Below are positions 7,240 through 16,176 of a DNA stretch of 64,000 bases, one piece after another (the stretch's first letter is position 1; each line of letters starts with the position of its first letter). The translations under genes were made by a program, and so were the position numbers. The notes beneath the pieces were generated by a model. It had not been told where the DNA came from. It ran no database searches and saw nothing but the letters and a program-made list of their open reading frames with translations. The stretch comes from Erwinia sorbitola. GTDB taxonomy: Bacteria > Pseudomonadota > Gammaproteobacteria > Enterobacterales > Enterobacteriaceae. The stretch lies in assembly GCF_009738185.1 (NCBI RefSeq), contig NZ_CP046509.1, forward strand, positions 2,359,501-2,423,500. Reading direction: 5' to 3'.

Positions 7240-8805
7240 TTACTCAGAAGTGCTCTTTTTCTGACTCAGGCCATATTCACGTAATTTATTGGCAATGGCG
7301 GTGTGAGAAACACCCAGCCGTTTTGCCAGCTTGCGCGTGCTTGGATAAGAGAGATACAGACGGGTAAGCACTGAACGCTCAAAACGGCTGGTAATTTCAT
7401 CCAGCGACCCCTCAATGGCATCATCACCGAGCGGCATTTCCATCGCATACTCCGGCAGAACGATATCCTGCGGACGTAGCTCATAGCCGTCCAGCTGCGT
7501 CAGCGCGCGGTAAAGCGCATTTTTTAACTGGCGTACGTTACCAGGCCAGGTATAGCGGGTCAGGAAGCCGTTAAGCTGTGCGGAGAGTTTTGGCCGGGGC
7601 ACGCCCTGCTCATCGGCGAAACGAGCCACGAACATTTCGGTGAGCGGCAGGATATCCTGAGGGCGGTCACGCAGCGGTGGCAGGTTCAGTGTCAGCACGT
7701 TGAGCCGATAGAACAGATCCTCGCGGAACTCGCCGCGCTGCACCAGCTCCATCAGATTTTTTTGCGTGGCGCAGATTACCCGCACATCTACATGTACCTC
7801 GTGCTCCTCTCCCACCCGGCGGAAAGTGCCATCGTTGAGAAAGCGCAGCAGTTTGGTCTGCATACTTGGTGACATTTCACCGATTTCATCCAGCAGCACT
7901 GACCCCCCGCTGGCCTGCTCGAAGAAGCCCTTCTTCCCCTCCAGCGCATTGGGATAGGCTCCTGCCGCATGGCCGAACAGCTCACTTTCAGCAACATCAT
8001 CCGGCAGCGAAGCGCAGTTCAATGCCAGGAAAGGTTTCTTGCCACGGGCACTGCGCAGATGACAGGCGCGAGCCAGCATATCTTTTCCTGTACCGGTATC
8101 ACCCACAATCAGTAACGGCGCATCCAGCATCGCCAGCTTGCGAGCCTGATCCACTACCTGGCGCATTTTGCTGCTCACGGCGACAATATGCTGGAATTCG
8201 CTGTCGTCGTTGACGGCCAGATTTTGTAATTGCTGCCCCATACGGGCGGTAGATTTTAGTAAAACCACGCCGCCCACCGGGTTTGGCGCTTCTGCGTCCT
8301 CATCCTGGGCGTAAATCGGCGTAATCTCCATCAGAAAATCACGCCCCTGTAACACCACATGGTGTGCTTCAGGCACGATGCGGTCACTTTCCAGCCAGCG
8401 CTGGAAATTAAAACCACTGATTAATGACCCGGCGCTGTAGTTACGCATTTTCTCTTCGTTGAGGGAAAAAAGGCTCTGTGCCGCCGGGTTCGCCAGCTCT
8501 ACTTTACTTTTCAGGTCAATGGAAAATACCGGATCAGGCAGTGCGACTAACAGCGCACTTAGCGCGCGGTGTTCTCGCTCTGACGGCAGGTAGGAAACAG
8601 TACGAACGTCGGTTACTCCGGGAATACGGCGTATCTCCGCCATTAACTGACTAAACTGCTCAAAGCTGACGGTGGAAAAATTAAGATAGATGCGCCCAAT
8701 GGCGGCAATTTCGATACCGCGCAGATCGATGCTGCGTTCAACCAGCAGATCCAGCAGTTCGCGGGTCAGGCCGATTCGGTCCTGGCAAAAAACTTCAAGA
8801 CGCAT
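7240..8805 (-). CDS. tyrR: Transcriptional regulator TyrR (521 aa)
   Basis: TyrR controls aromatic amino acid synthesis and transport in response to Tyr, Phe and Trp. Domains in order: ACT domain (1-75), PAS domain (about 78-190), AAA+ domain with Walker A GDTGTGKD (235-242), and a C-terminal helix-turn-helix (STRKLAKRLGVSHTAIANKL). The loop that normally reads GAFTGA in sigma-54 activators is GAYPNAL here, in line with TyrR acting on sigma-70 promoters. E. coli TyrR is 513 aa. It follows ycjF on the same strand with a 101-bp gap. Confidence 0.96.
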   Translation of the reverse strand: MRLEVFCQDRIGLTRELLDLLVERSIDLRGIEIAAIGRIYLNFSTVSFEQFSQLMAEIRRIPGVTDVRTVSYLPSEREHRALSALLVALPDPVFSIDLKSKVELANPAAQSLFSLNEEKMRNYSAGSLISGFNFQRWLESDRIVPEAHHVVLQGRDFLMEITPIYAQDEDAEAPNPVGGVVLLKSTARMGQQLQNLAVNDDSEFQHIVAVSSKMRQVVDQARKLAMLDAPLLIVGDTGTGKDMLARACHLRSARGKKPFLALNCASLPDDVAESELFGHAAGAYPNALEGKKGFFEQASGGSVLLDEIGEMSPSMQTKLLRFLNDGTFRRVGEEHEVHVDVRVICATQKNLMELVQRGEFREDLFYRLNVLTLNLPPLRDRPQDILPLTEMFVARFADEQGVPRPKLSAQLNGFLTRYTWPGNVRQLKNALYRALTQLDGYELRPQDIVLPEYAMEMPLGDDAIEGSLDEITSRFERSVLTRLYLSYPSTRKLAKRLGVSHTAIANKLREYGLSQKKSTSE

Positions 8806-8906
8806 GCGTTTTAACCTTTATTATCACAGTGCGGAGCGTATCCGCTGATGATACGCTATCCCTCGCCAGGCCAGAAGTGTTCTGTCATGAAAAGTTGACA
8901 CTCTGT

Positions 8907-9971
8907 TTAACTGCTCTCTTTATTACCCTTCCCGCTGCGCTGAACGCTCTCTTTCAACTGAACAATCAGTTCACGGCGAAAATCACCCAGGCGCGGTTTA
9001 TCCCCCTCCAGCCACGGCAATGGACGGCACAGCTCCATCGCTTTGATACCGAGGCGCGCTGTCAGTAATCCGGCACCGATACCCTGCGCTGCACGAGTGG
9101 AAAGTCGGGCGGCAAGATCCTGTGACATCCAGTCCATCCCCACTTCGCGGATCAGCTCTGACGCACCGGCAAAGGCGATATTTAACAGTACCAGCCGGAA
9201 CAGCCGCAACCTGCTGAAGTAACCCAACTCAATGCCATAGAGTGCAGCGATGCGGTTTACCAGCCGCAGATTACGCCAGGCAATAAACGCCATATCCACC
9301 AGCGCCAGTGGACTGACGGCGATCATCAGGGTGGATTCAGCCGCATAACGACTGATTTCACGCCGCGCCTGGCGATCGAGCACCGGCTGCACCAGCTGCG
9401 CATACAGGGCCACCACCTCCCGGTCGTTCTGGGTTTCATGCAGTGAGGCGTGCCAGCGTTGCAGCGCCGGATGGCCGGAAGACAATCCAGCCTGGTGCGC
9501 CAGCTTTTCACAGAATGCACGCCCCTGCCCGCTGCTGTGGCTGGCAAGGAGTTCACGCGCTATATCACGCTCTTCCGCCCTTTCACGCAGACGATAGAGA
9601 CGACGCCATTCGCTAATCAGCGACCCGGCACCAGCCGCCACAATTAATCCGCCTGCAACGCCTCCGCCCAGGCCGATCCAGTCCTGGGTAATCCACGCCT
9701 GGTGCGTCCACTGTACCCCCTGAGCAATAACGCTGACGCCAAACAATCCCAGCCCGGCCATTACCATTTTGCGCCACAGGCTGCGTTTAGGCCGCAGCGC
9801 TGCCTCAACTGCCAGTTCACCCGCTCCTTCCGGCTCGATATCCGGTTCCGGATCTGTCGCTATAAAATTATCCTGCTGCGTGGCAAATGCCTGCTGCGGA
9901 CGGAAAACCGGGGCCGGTTCTTCGCTCAACGGCTTGGCAAAATCGATTCTTGGTTTAATCGGCGTATTCAT
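8907..9971 (-). CDS. ycjF: YcjF inner-membrane protein, UPF0283/DUF697 (354 aa)
   Basis: YcjF is an inner-membrane protein of the phage-shock regulon with unknown biochemical role. Two adjacent hydrophobic segments lie near residues 70-120 (MVMAGLGLFGVSVIAQG and GVAGGLIVAAGAGSLI), followed by a long cytoplasmic region containing the DUF697-like part (STLMIAVSPLALVDMAFIAW, YFSRLRLFRLVLLNIAFAGA). The length matches the E. coli protein. Its start overlaps the end of ycjX by 4 bp (ATGA), so the pair is translationally coupled. Confidence 0.95.
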   Translation of the reverse strand: MNTPIKPRIDFAKPLSEEPAPVFRPQQAFATQQDNFIATDPEPDIEPEGAGELAVEAALRPKRSLWRKMVMAGLGLFGVSVIAQGVQWTHQAWITQDWIGLGGGVAGGLIVAAGAGSLISEWRRLYRLRERAEERDIARELLASHSSGQGRAFCEKLAHQAGLSSGHPALQRWHASLHETQNDREVVALYAQLVQPVLDRQARREISRYAAESTLMIAVSPLALVDMAFIAWRNLRLVNRIAALYGIELGYFSRLRLFRLVLLNIAFAGASELIREVGMDWMSQDLAARLSTRAAQGIGAGLLTARLGIKAMELCRPLPWLEGDKPRLGDFRRELIVQLKESVQRSGKGNKESS

Positions 9972-11365
9972 CGCAGTTTATCTCCCAGTAAAAACTCCAG
10001 CGCGGCATCCATGCGGATGTGCGGCAGCGGCCGGTCGACATCCAGATCCTGCGGGCGGAACTGTTCAAAGTGGAAACCCTGATCCTGCCAGAAAGCATGA
10101 CCAGGCAGGCGTGGCGGTACTTCGCCAGGGTAAACCGTTAGCGGGGTGTTATCGGATAACCGATGCCCGCGCAGTGCCGGAATATTTTCGCCCTGATGTT
10201 CGACGTAACCACTGCGTGTCGCCTGCACTGACGCAAGACCAATGCAGTCCATTTTGATGCCTTCAAACGCAGCATTTTGCCACGCATCCTGTACCAGCTG
10301 CTGTAACAGCGATACCAGGTTCGCGTGCTGATCAGCGGTGACATGGTCGGATTTAGTAGCGGCAAATTGCAGTTTGTCGATAACCGGAGAAAAGAGGCGG
10401 CGAAACAGCGTGCGCTGGCCGTACGAGAAGCTCTGCATCAGCTGAGTCAGCGCCAGACGCATATCGTTAAACGCCTGCGGTCCACTGTTGAGCGGTTGCA
10501 GGCAGTCCACCAGTACGATCTGGCGATCAAAACGCAGAAAGTGGTTTTTATAGAAACCCTTCACTACATGCTGGCAATAATAGTGATAGCGGGCGCGCAG
10601 CGTTCCGATATTACTGGCTGCATCGGCCTGCGCCAGGCGGGTCTCCTGACCTTCTGCCACGTCAGGCCAGGGGAAAAACTGCAACGCCGGAGCGCCGGCC
10701 ATATCACCGGGCAGCACAAAACGGCCTGGCTGTATAAAGTGCAGTCCTTCCTGCTTACAGCGCTGTAAATACTCAGTCCAGGCGGCGGCGATGTCAGCCA
10801 GACGATTTTCATCAGCGGGAGCCAGCGGATCAAGCCCTTCACACAGCTGACGCCAGCGCTGCGCCCACTCTGCGCGGTCGCCCTGTAACAGGCCGGTCAT
10901 CTGGCGTGACCAGCTGAGGTAATCCTGCTCCAGCATCGGCAGATCGAGCAACCATTCGCCAGGATAGTCGACAATCTCCAGATAGAGCGTGGAGGTATCT
11001 TTAAAGTGCCGCAGCAGAGATTCCTGCGATCGATAACGCAGCGCCAGCCGTATCTCACTGACGCCACGTGTCGGCGTTGGCCAGGCAGCGGGGATGCCGT
11101 AGAGCTGGGCGATGCCCTCATCGTATGTAAACCGTGAGACGCCCAGATCGCGCTGCGGTACACGCTTTACTCCCAGCAGGCGGTTTTCACGCGCTGCCGC
11201 AAACATTGGCAGACGCGCCCCGGAATTGACATTAAGAAGTTGATTAACCAGAGAGGTAATGAAAGCAGTTTTTCCGCTGCGGCTTAATCCGGTTACCGCG
11301 AGGCGCAGATGGCGATCCGCGCCGCGATTGACCAGCGACAGCAATTCATTTTGTAGTCGTTTCAT
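9968..11365 (-). CDS. ycjX: YcjX-family predicted GTPase/NTPase (465 aa)
   Basis: YcjX is a P-loop NTPase of the phage-shock regulon. The Walker A motif GLSRSGKT is at 26-33, an EIVDYPGEW segment resembles the switch region, and AATKSDH resembles a guanine-specificity motif. It has no signal peptide or obvious membrane span. Coupled to ycjF (4-bp overlap) and located downstream of pspABCD as in E. coli. pspE is absent from the 180-bp gap between pspD and ycjX. Confidence 0.95.
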   Translation of the reverse strand: MKRLQNELLSLVNRGADRHLRLAVTGLSRSGKTAFITSLVNQLLNVNSGARLPMFAAARENRLLGVKRVPQRDLGVSRFTYDEGIAQLYGIPAAWPTPTRGVSEIRLALRYRSQESLLRHFKDTSTLYLEIVDYPGEWLLDLPMLEQDYLSWSRQMTGLLQGDRAEWAQRWRQLCEGLDPLAPADENRLADIAAAWTEYLQRCKQEGLHFIQPGRFVLPGDMAGAPALQFFPWPDVAEGQETRLAQADAASNIGTLRARYHYYCQHVVKGFYKNHFLRFDRQIVLVDCLQPLNSGPQAFNDMRLALTQLMQSFSYGQRTLFRRLFSPVIDKLQFAATKSDHVTADQHANLVSLLQQLVQDAWQNAAFEGIKMDCIGLASVQATRSGYVEHQGENIPALRGHRLSDNTPLTVYPGEVPPRLPGHAFWQDQGFHFEQFRPQDLDVDRPLPHIRMDAALEFLLGDKLR

Positions 11366-11545
11366 CGGTAGCGTTAGTCCATTAGCAAGTTCTTATTCTC
11401 AGAGGAGGCTTAAACGGTCAACACCACAAACTTCTGCTGACGATACTTGAATATCTTCAGATTTTTACTGGAAGGAAGTGTCAGCACGGTTTATTCCCGG
11501 CACGGTGGTGAATAACCTAGCTTAACACATCCTCATCGGGCCAAA

Positions 11546-11752
11546 TCAGGGTTTGGCCCAGCGCACACTGGCCCTTTTGATCACTCGACGAATCAGAGGT
11601 TCCAGCGCCCAGGCAAGCAGGATTTTTAACGGCCTGCGGGCGACGGATTTAACCGCCCAGCCGCTCAATCCAGCCGGGCCGTAAGTGATAGCGCTGATGA
11701 GAATAAATTTTCCGGCCTTTTTCAGGCGCGGATGGGGCTGCCAGTGACGCAT
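11546..11752 (-). CDS. pspD: Phage shock protein D (68 aa)
   Basis: Small peripheral inner-membrane protein of the psp operon. The central part YGPAGLSGWAVKSVARRPLK matches the conserved core of E. coli PspD, flanked by a hydrophobic helix (ILLAWALEPLI). A hairpin, GGGCCAAA/TTTGGCCC, overlaps its stop codon and may stabilise or end the psp transcript. Gap to pspC is 30 bp. Confidence 0.92.
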   Translation of the reverse strand: MRHWQPHPRLKKAGKFILISAITYGPAGLSGWAVKSVARRPLKILLAWALEPLIRRVIKRASVRWAKP

Positions 11753-11782
11753 AATGTTAACTCCTGAAAAAGTGTCGAAAGA

Positions 11783-12130
11783 TTACAGATGTCTGAAGCG
11801 GCTGCGTACGCTAAATGTTTCTGAAGTAACGTAACGCTCCACCTCACGCAGTTCACGCTCACCGCCCTTAAGTTCAGCGCTTAATTCATCCAGCAACTGA
11901 TGTGCACTAAGTGGCTTATCGCGATCCTGTTCACCTGGTGGCATATCCGGCAGGATGGCAGCCAGCAGGAAATAGCCCACAATGGTCAGCACAAACAGAC
12001 CGAAAAACAGTGACATAACAACAATTACGCGCACAAGCAGCACAGGCACACCGAGGTACTCGGCAATCCCGGCGCAGACCCCCTTTAGCTTGCCCTGCTG
12101 TGGAATGCAGTACAATTTCTTCTGGATCAT
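11783..12130 (-). CDS. pspC: Phage shock protein C, envelope-stress sensor (115 aa)
   Basis: PspC is an inner-membrane protein with a PspC domain (YCIPQQGKLKGVCAGIAEYLGVP), one strong transmembrane helix (VIVVMSLFFGLFVLTIVGYFLL) and a C-terminal cytoplasmic tail with LDELSAELKGGERELREVE. With PspB it senses membrane damage and draws PspA away from PspF. Its start overlaps the pspB stop by 4 bp. Confidence 0.96.
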   Translation of the reverse strand: MIQKKLYCIPQQGKLKGVCAGIAEYLGVPVLLVRVIVVMSLFFGLFVLTIVGYFLLAAILPDMPPGEQDRDKPLSAHQLLDELSAELKGGERELREVERYVTSETFSVRSRFRHL

Positions 12131-12354
12131 GGCTGCCTCCAGTTAGGGTGCTCCGCATCAAGAATGGCTTCCAGCGCCTGAATACGCTCACGCATTTTGC
12201 GCGCATCCTGGGTCAGCTGCTGAAGGCGTTGCAACTCGTTCTGCGACAGTTCCGCCCCACTATTCTGGCGTTTTGTGTAATGCAGCCAGAGCCAGATTGG
12301 CGCTACGAACAGCAGAAACAACGTCAGGGGTAAGGCAATAATGAAGACACTCAT
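12127..12354 (-). CDS. pspB: Phage shock protein B (75 aa)
   Basis: One N-terminal membrane helix (FIIALPLTLFLLFVAPIWLWLHY) followed by a cytoplasmic coiled coil (ELQRLQQLTQDARKMRERIQ) gives the standard PspB layout. It works with PspC as the membrane-stress sensor. Coupled to pspC by an ATGA overlap. Confidence 0.96.
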   Translation of the reverse strand: MSVFIIALPLTLFLLFVAPIWLWLHYTKRQNSGAELSQNELQRLQQLTQDARKMRERIQALEAILDAEHPNWRQP

Positions 12355-12410
12355 TCACGTTCCTTGAAGGTTAGGCTTAACTGTTCTGGCCACTGACGTG
12401 GCCAGTTCCG

Positions 12411-13076
12411 TTACTCACTGCGATTCATTTTCGCTTTCAGCGCAGCCAGCTGCTGACTGATTTCATCGTCAGCCTGTAACTCGGCAAATTCCTGATCCAG
12501 GCTTTTCTTTTTACCAAAACTGTGGCTTTCGGCTTCCGCTTCCATATGATCGATACGGCGTTCGAAGGACTCAAAACGCGCCATCGCTTCATCAATTTTA
12601 CCGCTGTCGAGCTGGCGACGAACATCACGCGATGAAGAGGCTGCCTGATGGCGCAGCGTCAGCGCCTGCTGGCGGGCACGGGTTTCACTCAGTTTGCTTT
12701 CCAGCTCGCCAATCTCGCCTTTCATACGGGTAAGGCTCTCTTCAACCTGATTCGCTTCCTGTTGCAGGGAGACGGTCAGATCCGCGAGTTTCTGTTTTTC
12801 AATCAGCGCAGCACGAGCCAGGTCATCTTTCTCTTTACGCAGGGCCAGTTCAGCTTTTTCCTGCCATTCTGCCTGCTGACCTTCAGCCTGTTCAATACGA
12901 CGCAGCAGCTGTTTTTTCTCTGCCAGTGCGCGAGCTGAGGTGGTACGAACTTCAACCAATGTATCTTCCATCTCCTGAATCATCAGGCGCACCAGTTTCT
13001 GCGGATCTTCTGCTTTCTCCAGCAGCGAGTTGATATTGGCATTCACGATGTCGGCAAAGCGGGAAAAAATACCCAT
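12411..13076 (-). CDS. pspA: Phage shock protein A (221 aa)
   Basis: PspA is the ESCRT-III/Vipp1-like effector that stabilises the inner membrane and, when idle, inhibits PspF. It starts MGIFSRFADIVNANINSLLEKAEDP and is almost entirely charged coiled coil (heptads across about 25-190). Length matches the family (222 aa in E. coli). AGAGGATTT precedes the ATG. Transcription should start at the sigma-54 promoter in the pspA-pspF intergenic region. Confidence 0.97.
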   Translation of the reverse strand: MGIFSRFADIVNANINSLLEKAEDPQKLVRLMIQEMEDTLVEVRTTSARALAEKKQLLRRIEQAEGQQAEWQEKAELALRKEKDDLARAALIEKQKLADLTVSLQQEANQVEESLTRMKGEIGELESKLSETRARQQALTLRHQAASSSRDVRRQLDSGKIDEAMARFESFERRIDHMEAEAESHSFGKKKSLDQEFAELQADDEISQQLAALKAKMNRSE

Positions 13077-13149
13077 AATTGAAATCCTCTTAAGTCATTG
13101 TCTGGCGTTTCCGCCGTTTTCCAAAACACGATTTAGCTGCATAACACTA

Positions 13150-13166
13150 TTCAAAAGCCGTGCCAG
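13150..13166 (-). promoter_or_regulatory. Sigma-54 promoter of the psp operon
   Basis: On the minus strand CTGGCACGGCTTTTGAA matches the -24/-12 pattern (consensus TGGCAC-N5-TTGCA), with the final C replaced by A. It lies 74 bp before pspA, as expected for the PspF-dependent promoter. Confidence 0.8.
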
Positions 13167-13262
13167 TTATTATCTTATTGATTTTCAATGACTGTCCGGC
13201 TTTACAGCAGACTGCACAGCGACTAAAGTGGTTTTTATCACTAACACCTGGTGAAATTAATG

Positions 13263-14246
13263 ATGAGTGAAACTCCTGATACCCTGCTCGGCGAATCTAA
13301 TAACTTTATTGATGTGCTTGAGCAGGTTTCGCGGCTTGCGCCGCTGAATAAGCCGGTGCTGGTGATCGGCGAACGCGGAACCGGTAAAGAGCTGATTGCC
13401 AGCCGTCTGCATTACCTTTCAGACCGCTGGCAGGGGCCGTTTATTTCGCTTAACTGTGCAGCGTTGAATGAAAACCTGCTGGATTCGGAACTGTTCGGCC
13501 ATGAGGCCGGCGCATTTACCGGAGCGCAAAAACGCCATCTGGGGCGCTTTGAACGCGCCGACGGCGGCACACTGTTTCTTGACGAACTGGCTACCGCGCC
13601 AATGCTGGTACAGGAGAAGTTACTGCGGGTCATAGAATACGGGCAGCTTGAACGCGTGGGGGGCAGCCAGCCATTGCAGGTAAGCGTACGGCTGGTGTGT
13701 GCGACAAATGATGACCTGCCGCTGCTGGCGCGGGAAGGTAAATTCCGCGCAGACCTGCTGGACAGGCTGGCCTTTGATGTTGTTCAGCTGCCGCCGCTGC
13801 GGGAACGCCGTAGCGATATTCTGGTGATGGCACAGCATTTCGCCATTCAGATGTGCCGCGAACTCGGGCTGGCGCTGTTTCCTGGTTTCACCCCGGAGGC
13901 CGAACAGCGACTGCTGGATTACGCCTGGCCAGGCAACGTGCGCGAGCTGAAAAACGTGGTAGAGCGCTCGGTCTATCGGCATGCCAGCATCGAAGAGCCG
14001 CTGGATAATATCATTATCAACCCCTTCCAGCGTGAACAGCCAGAAACGCTGGCAGATCCAGCTACCGACACTCTGCCCACCCTGCCGCTCGATTTACGCC
14101 ACTGGCAGTATCAGCAGGAAAAAGCGCTGGTGGAGAAAGCGCTTGCACAGGCAAAATTCAATCAGCGGCGGGCGGCGGAGCTGCTGGGGGTAACCTATCA
14201 TCAGCTGCGCGCCATGCTGAAGAAGCATGATTTGAATCCGTCGTAA
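13263..14246 (+). CDS. pspF: Sigma-54-dependent activator PspF (327 aa)
   Basis: PspF is the AAA+ activator of the psp genes, inhibited by PspA. It lacks an N-terminal sensory domain. Walker A GERGTGKE, the sigma-54 loop GAFTGA, Walker B TLFLDEL and a C-terminal helix-turn-helix (NQRRAAELLGVTYHQLRAML) are visible. Three nearby Met codons compete; MSETPDTLLGE at 13263 aligns residue for residue with the E. coli start and has GGTGAA upstream. It is divergent from pspA. Its stop codon overlaps the T-tract of the ryhB-type gene on the other strand, and there is no T-rich terminator on its own strand. Confidence 0.95.
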   Translation: MSETPDTLLGESNNFIDVLEQVSRLAPLNKPVLVIGERGTGKELIASRLHYLSDRWQGPFISLNCAALNENLLDSELFGHEAGAFTGAQKRHLGRFERADGGTLFLDELATAPMLVQEKLLRVIEYGQLERVGGSQPLQVSVRLVCATNDDLPLLAREGKFRADLLDRLAFDVVQLPPLRERRSDILVMAQHFAIQMCRELGLALFPGFTPEAEQRLLDYAWPGNVRELKNVVERSVYRHASIEEPLDNIIINPFQREQPETLADPATDTLPTLPLDLRHWQYQQEKALVEKALAQAKFNQRRAAELLGVTYHQLRAMLKKHDLNPS

Positions 14247-14336
14247 AAAAAAAGCCCGCTGATAGCGGGCTAAAAAATACTGGAAGCAATGTGAGCAATG
14301 TCGTGCTCTTCTACGGTAGAGCCACCGCTGAAGTGC
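14245..14336 (-). ncRNA. ryhB: RyhB-type iron-regulated small RNA
   Basis: The minus strand contains the conserved RyhB core GCACGACATTGCTCACATTG followed by CTTCCAGTATT, then a terminator hairpin AGCCCGC/GCGGGCT with nine T residues (14253-14245). The core is the part of RyhB that pairs with targets such as sodB and sdh mRNAs with Hfq. The 5' region differs from E. coli RyhB, and the genomic place (pspF-sapA) is not the yhhX-yhhY site of E. coli. A promoter with TTTACA, an 18-bp spacer and TATTAT fits a start near 14336, giving about 92 nt (E. coli RyhB is 90 nt). It may be one of two RyhB copies in this genome. Confidence 0.93.
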
Positions 14337-14338
14337 AG

Positions 14339-14357
14339 GAGAATAATAATCATTCTC
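14339..14357 (-). promoter_or_regulatory. Fur box at the ryhB promoter
   Basis: GAGAATGATTATTATTCTC on the minus strand matches about 15 of 19 positions of the Fur consensus and covers the -10 region of the small RNA gene, so iron-loaded Fur would block transcription. A second palindrome, TGAGAATTTTTCTCA, at 14382-14396 may be an additional site. Confidence 0.85.
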
Positions 14358-14547
14358 AATATCTTCTGTAAAGCACTTTGTTGAGAATTTTTCTCATTTC
14401 CATAGCAACATCAGGCTTATTTTTAATCAGCCATTGTTACGATGTGGGTATTTTATGCCTGAAATATAACCACTCATTACCGCAAACTTTGGGCACAGCC
14501 TGAGAGTGCGGTACACTCTGTTTATTGCCTGAATTTTCAGAAGAGTT

Positions 14548-16176
14548 ATGCGCACACTATTCCCGATTCTGCTTGTCAGCCTGAGCATGCTGAGTGCTCC
14601 TGTCTGGTCATCAACGCCTGGCGATATTCGTCAGAGCGGCTTCGTGTATTGCGTTAATGGCGTAATGAATACGTTTAACCCTCAGATGGCCAGCAGCGGG
14701 CTGGTGGTGGATACGCTGGCCGCCCAGCTTTATGACCGGCTGCTTGACGTTGACCCTTATACCTACCGGCTGATGCCGGAGCTGGCAGAAAGCTGGGAAG
14801 TGCTGGATGACGGAGCAACCTATCGCTTCCACCTGCGTCACAACGTCCCTTTCCAGCATACCGCCTGGTTCAAACCCACGCGTACCATGAATGCCGATGA
14901 TGTGGTGTTCAGCTTTGAGCGGGTGTTTAACCGCAAGCATCCGTGGCATAACGTTAACGGCGGCAGCTATCCCTATTTTGACAGTCTTCAGTTTCCCGAC
15001 TCCGTTCAGAGCGTAAAAAAACTCGATAAAAACACGGTGGAAATTCGCCTCAACAGCCCGGATGCCTCTTTCCTCTGGCATATGGCTACCCACTATGCGC
15101 CGGTGCTGTCGGCCGAGTATGCCAGTCAGCTGTCAAAGGTCGATCGTCAGGAGCAGCTTGACCGCGAGCCGGTCGGTACCGGGCCATTTATGCTCAACGA
15201 TTACCGCGCCGGTCAGTATGTGCGCCTGCAGCGCAACGATGCATACTGGAAAGGTAAGCCGCGCATGTCACAGGTGGTAGTCGATATGAGCGCAGGCGGT
15301 ACCGGGCGGCTGTCCAAGCTGTTAACCGGCGAATGCGATGTACTGGCCTACCCTGCCGCCAGTCAGCTCTCGATTCTGCGTGATGATCCCCGCCTGCGTC
15401 TGACGCTGCGCCCGGGGATGAACATTGCCTATCTGGCTTTCAATACCCGCAAAGCGCCGCTCGATCGCCCACAGGTACGTCAGGCACTGGCGCTGGCCAT
15501 CAATAACGAACGGCTGATGGAGTCGATCTATTACGGCACGGCAGAAACTGCGGCATCAATTCTGCCGCGCGCATCATGGGCTTATGATACTGATGCCCGT
15601 GTAACGCCGTATGACCCACAAAGGGCACGTGATGAACTCAAGGCGCTGGGAATCGAAGATCTGCACCTTAATCTGTGGGTGCCTTCGGCGTCGCAGTCCT
15701 GGAACCCCAGCCCGATGAAAACCGCTGAACTGATTCAGGCCGATCTGGCACAGGTAGGCGTTAGCGTCACCATCGTACAGGTGGAAGGCCGTTTCCAGGA
15801 AGCCAGGCTGATGGAAATGAATCACGATCTGACTCTGACCGGCTGGGCCACGGACAGTAATGATCCGGACAGTTTCTTCCGTCCATTATTGAGCTGTGCC
15901 GCCATTGCCTCTCAGACTAACTTCGCGCACTGGTGTAACGCCGGATTTGATGAGTTGCTGCACAAGGCGCTGCTCTCACAGCAGCTGGCTAAACGCATTG
16001 ACTATTATGACAGCGCGCAGGCAATGCTATCGCAGGAGCTGCCGGTTCTGCCGCTGGCCTACTCCCTGCGTTTACAGGCCTACCGTTATGATATCAAAGG
16101 GCTGGTACTCAGCCCGTTTGGCAACGCTTCATTTGCCGGTGTTCACCGCGAAGGCGGCGAGGAGAAGTCACCATGA
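14548..16176 (+). CDS. sapA: Peptide ABC transporter periplasmic binding protein SapA (542 aa)
   Basis: SapA is the SBP_bac_5 family binding protein of the Sap transporter, linked to resistance to cationic antimicrobial peptides and to peptide/haem uptake. A signal peptide covers 1-21 (ending APVWS). Conserved solute-binding segments include FNPQMASSGLVVDTLAAQLYDRL and GMNIAYLAFNTRKAPLDRP. It is first in sapABCDF; its TGA overlaps the sapB ATG by 4 bp. The upstream region holds the ryhB gene and Fur box. Confidence 0.95.
   Translation: MRTLFPILLVSLSMLSAPVWSSTPGDIRQSGFVYCVNGVMNTFNPQMASSGLVVDTLAAQLYDRLLDVDPYTYRLMPELAESWEVLDDGATYRFHLRHNVPFQHTAWFKPTRTMNADDVVFSFERVFNRKHPWHNVNGGSYPYFDSLQFPDSVQSVKKLDKNTVEIRLNSPDASFLWHMATHYAPVLSAEYASQLSKVDRQEQLDREPVGTGPFMLNDYRAGQYVRLQRNDAYWKGKPRMSQVVVDMSAGGTGRLSKLLTGECDVLAYPAASQLSILRDDPRLRLTLRPGMNIAYLAFNTRKAPLDRPQVRQALALAINNERLMESIYYGTAETAASILPRASWAYDTDARVTPYDPQRARDELKALGIEDLHLNLWVPSASQSWNPSPMKTAELIQADLAQVGVSVTIVQVEGRFQEARLMEMNHDLTLTGWATDSNDPDSFFRPLLSCAAIASQTNFAHWCNAGFDELLHKALLSQQLAKRIDYYDSAQAMLSQELPVLPLAYSLRLQAYRYDIKGLVLSPFGNASFAGVHREGGEEKSP

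Noticed and set aside
11366..11545. Search for pspE between pspD and ycjX
   Set aside because: The gap is 180 bp and contains no rhodanese-like frame.
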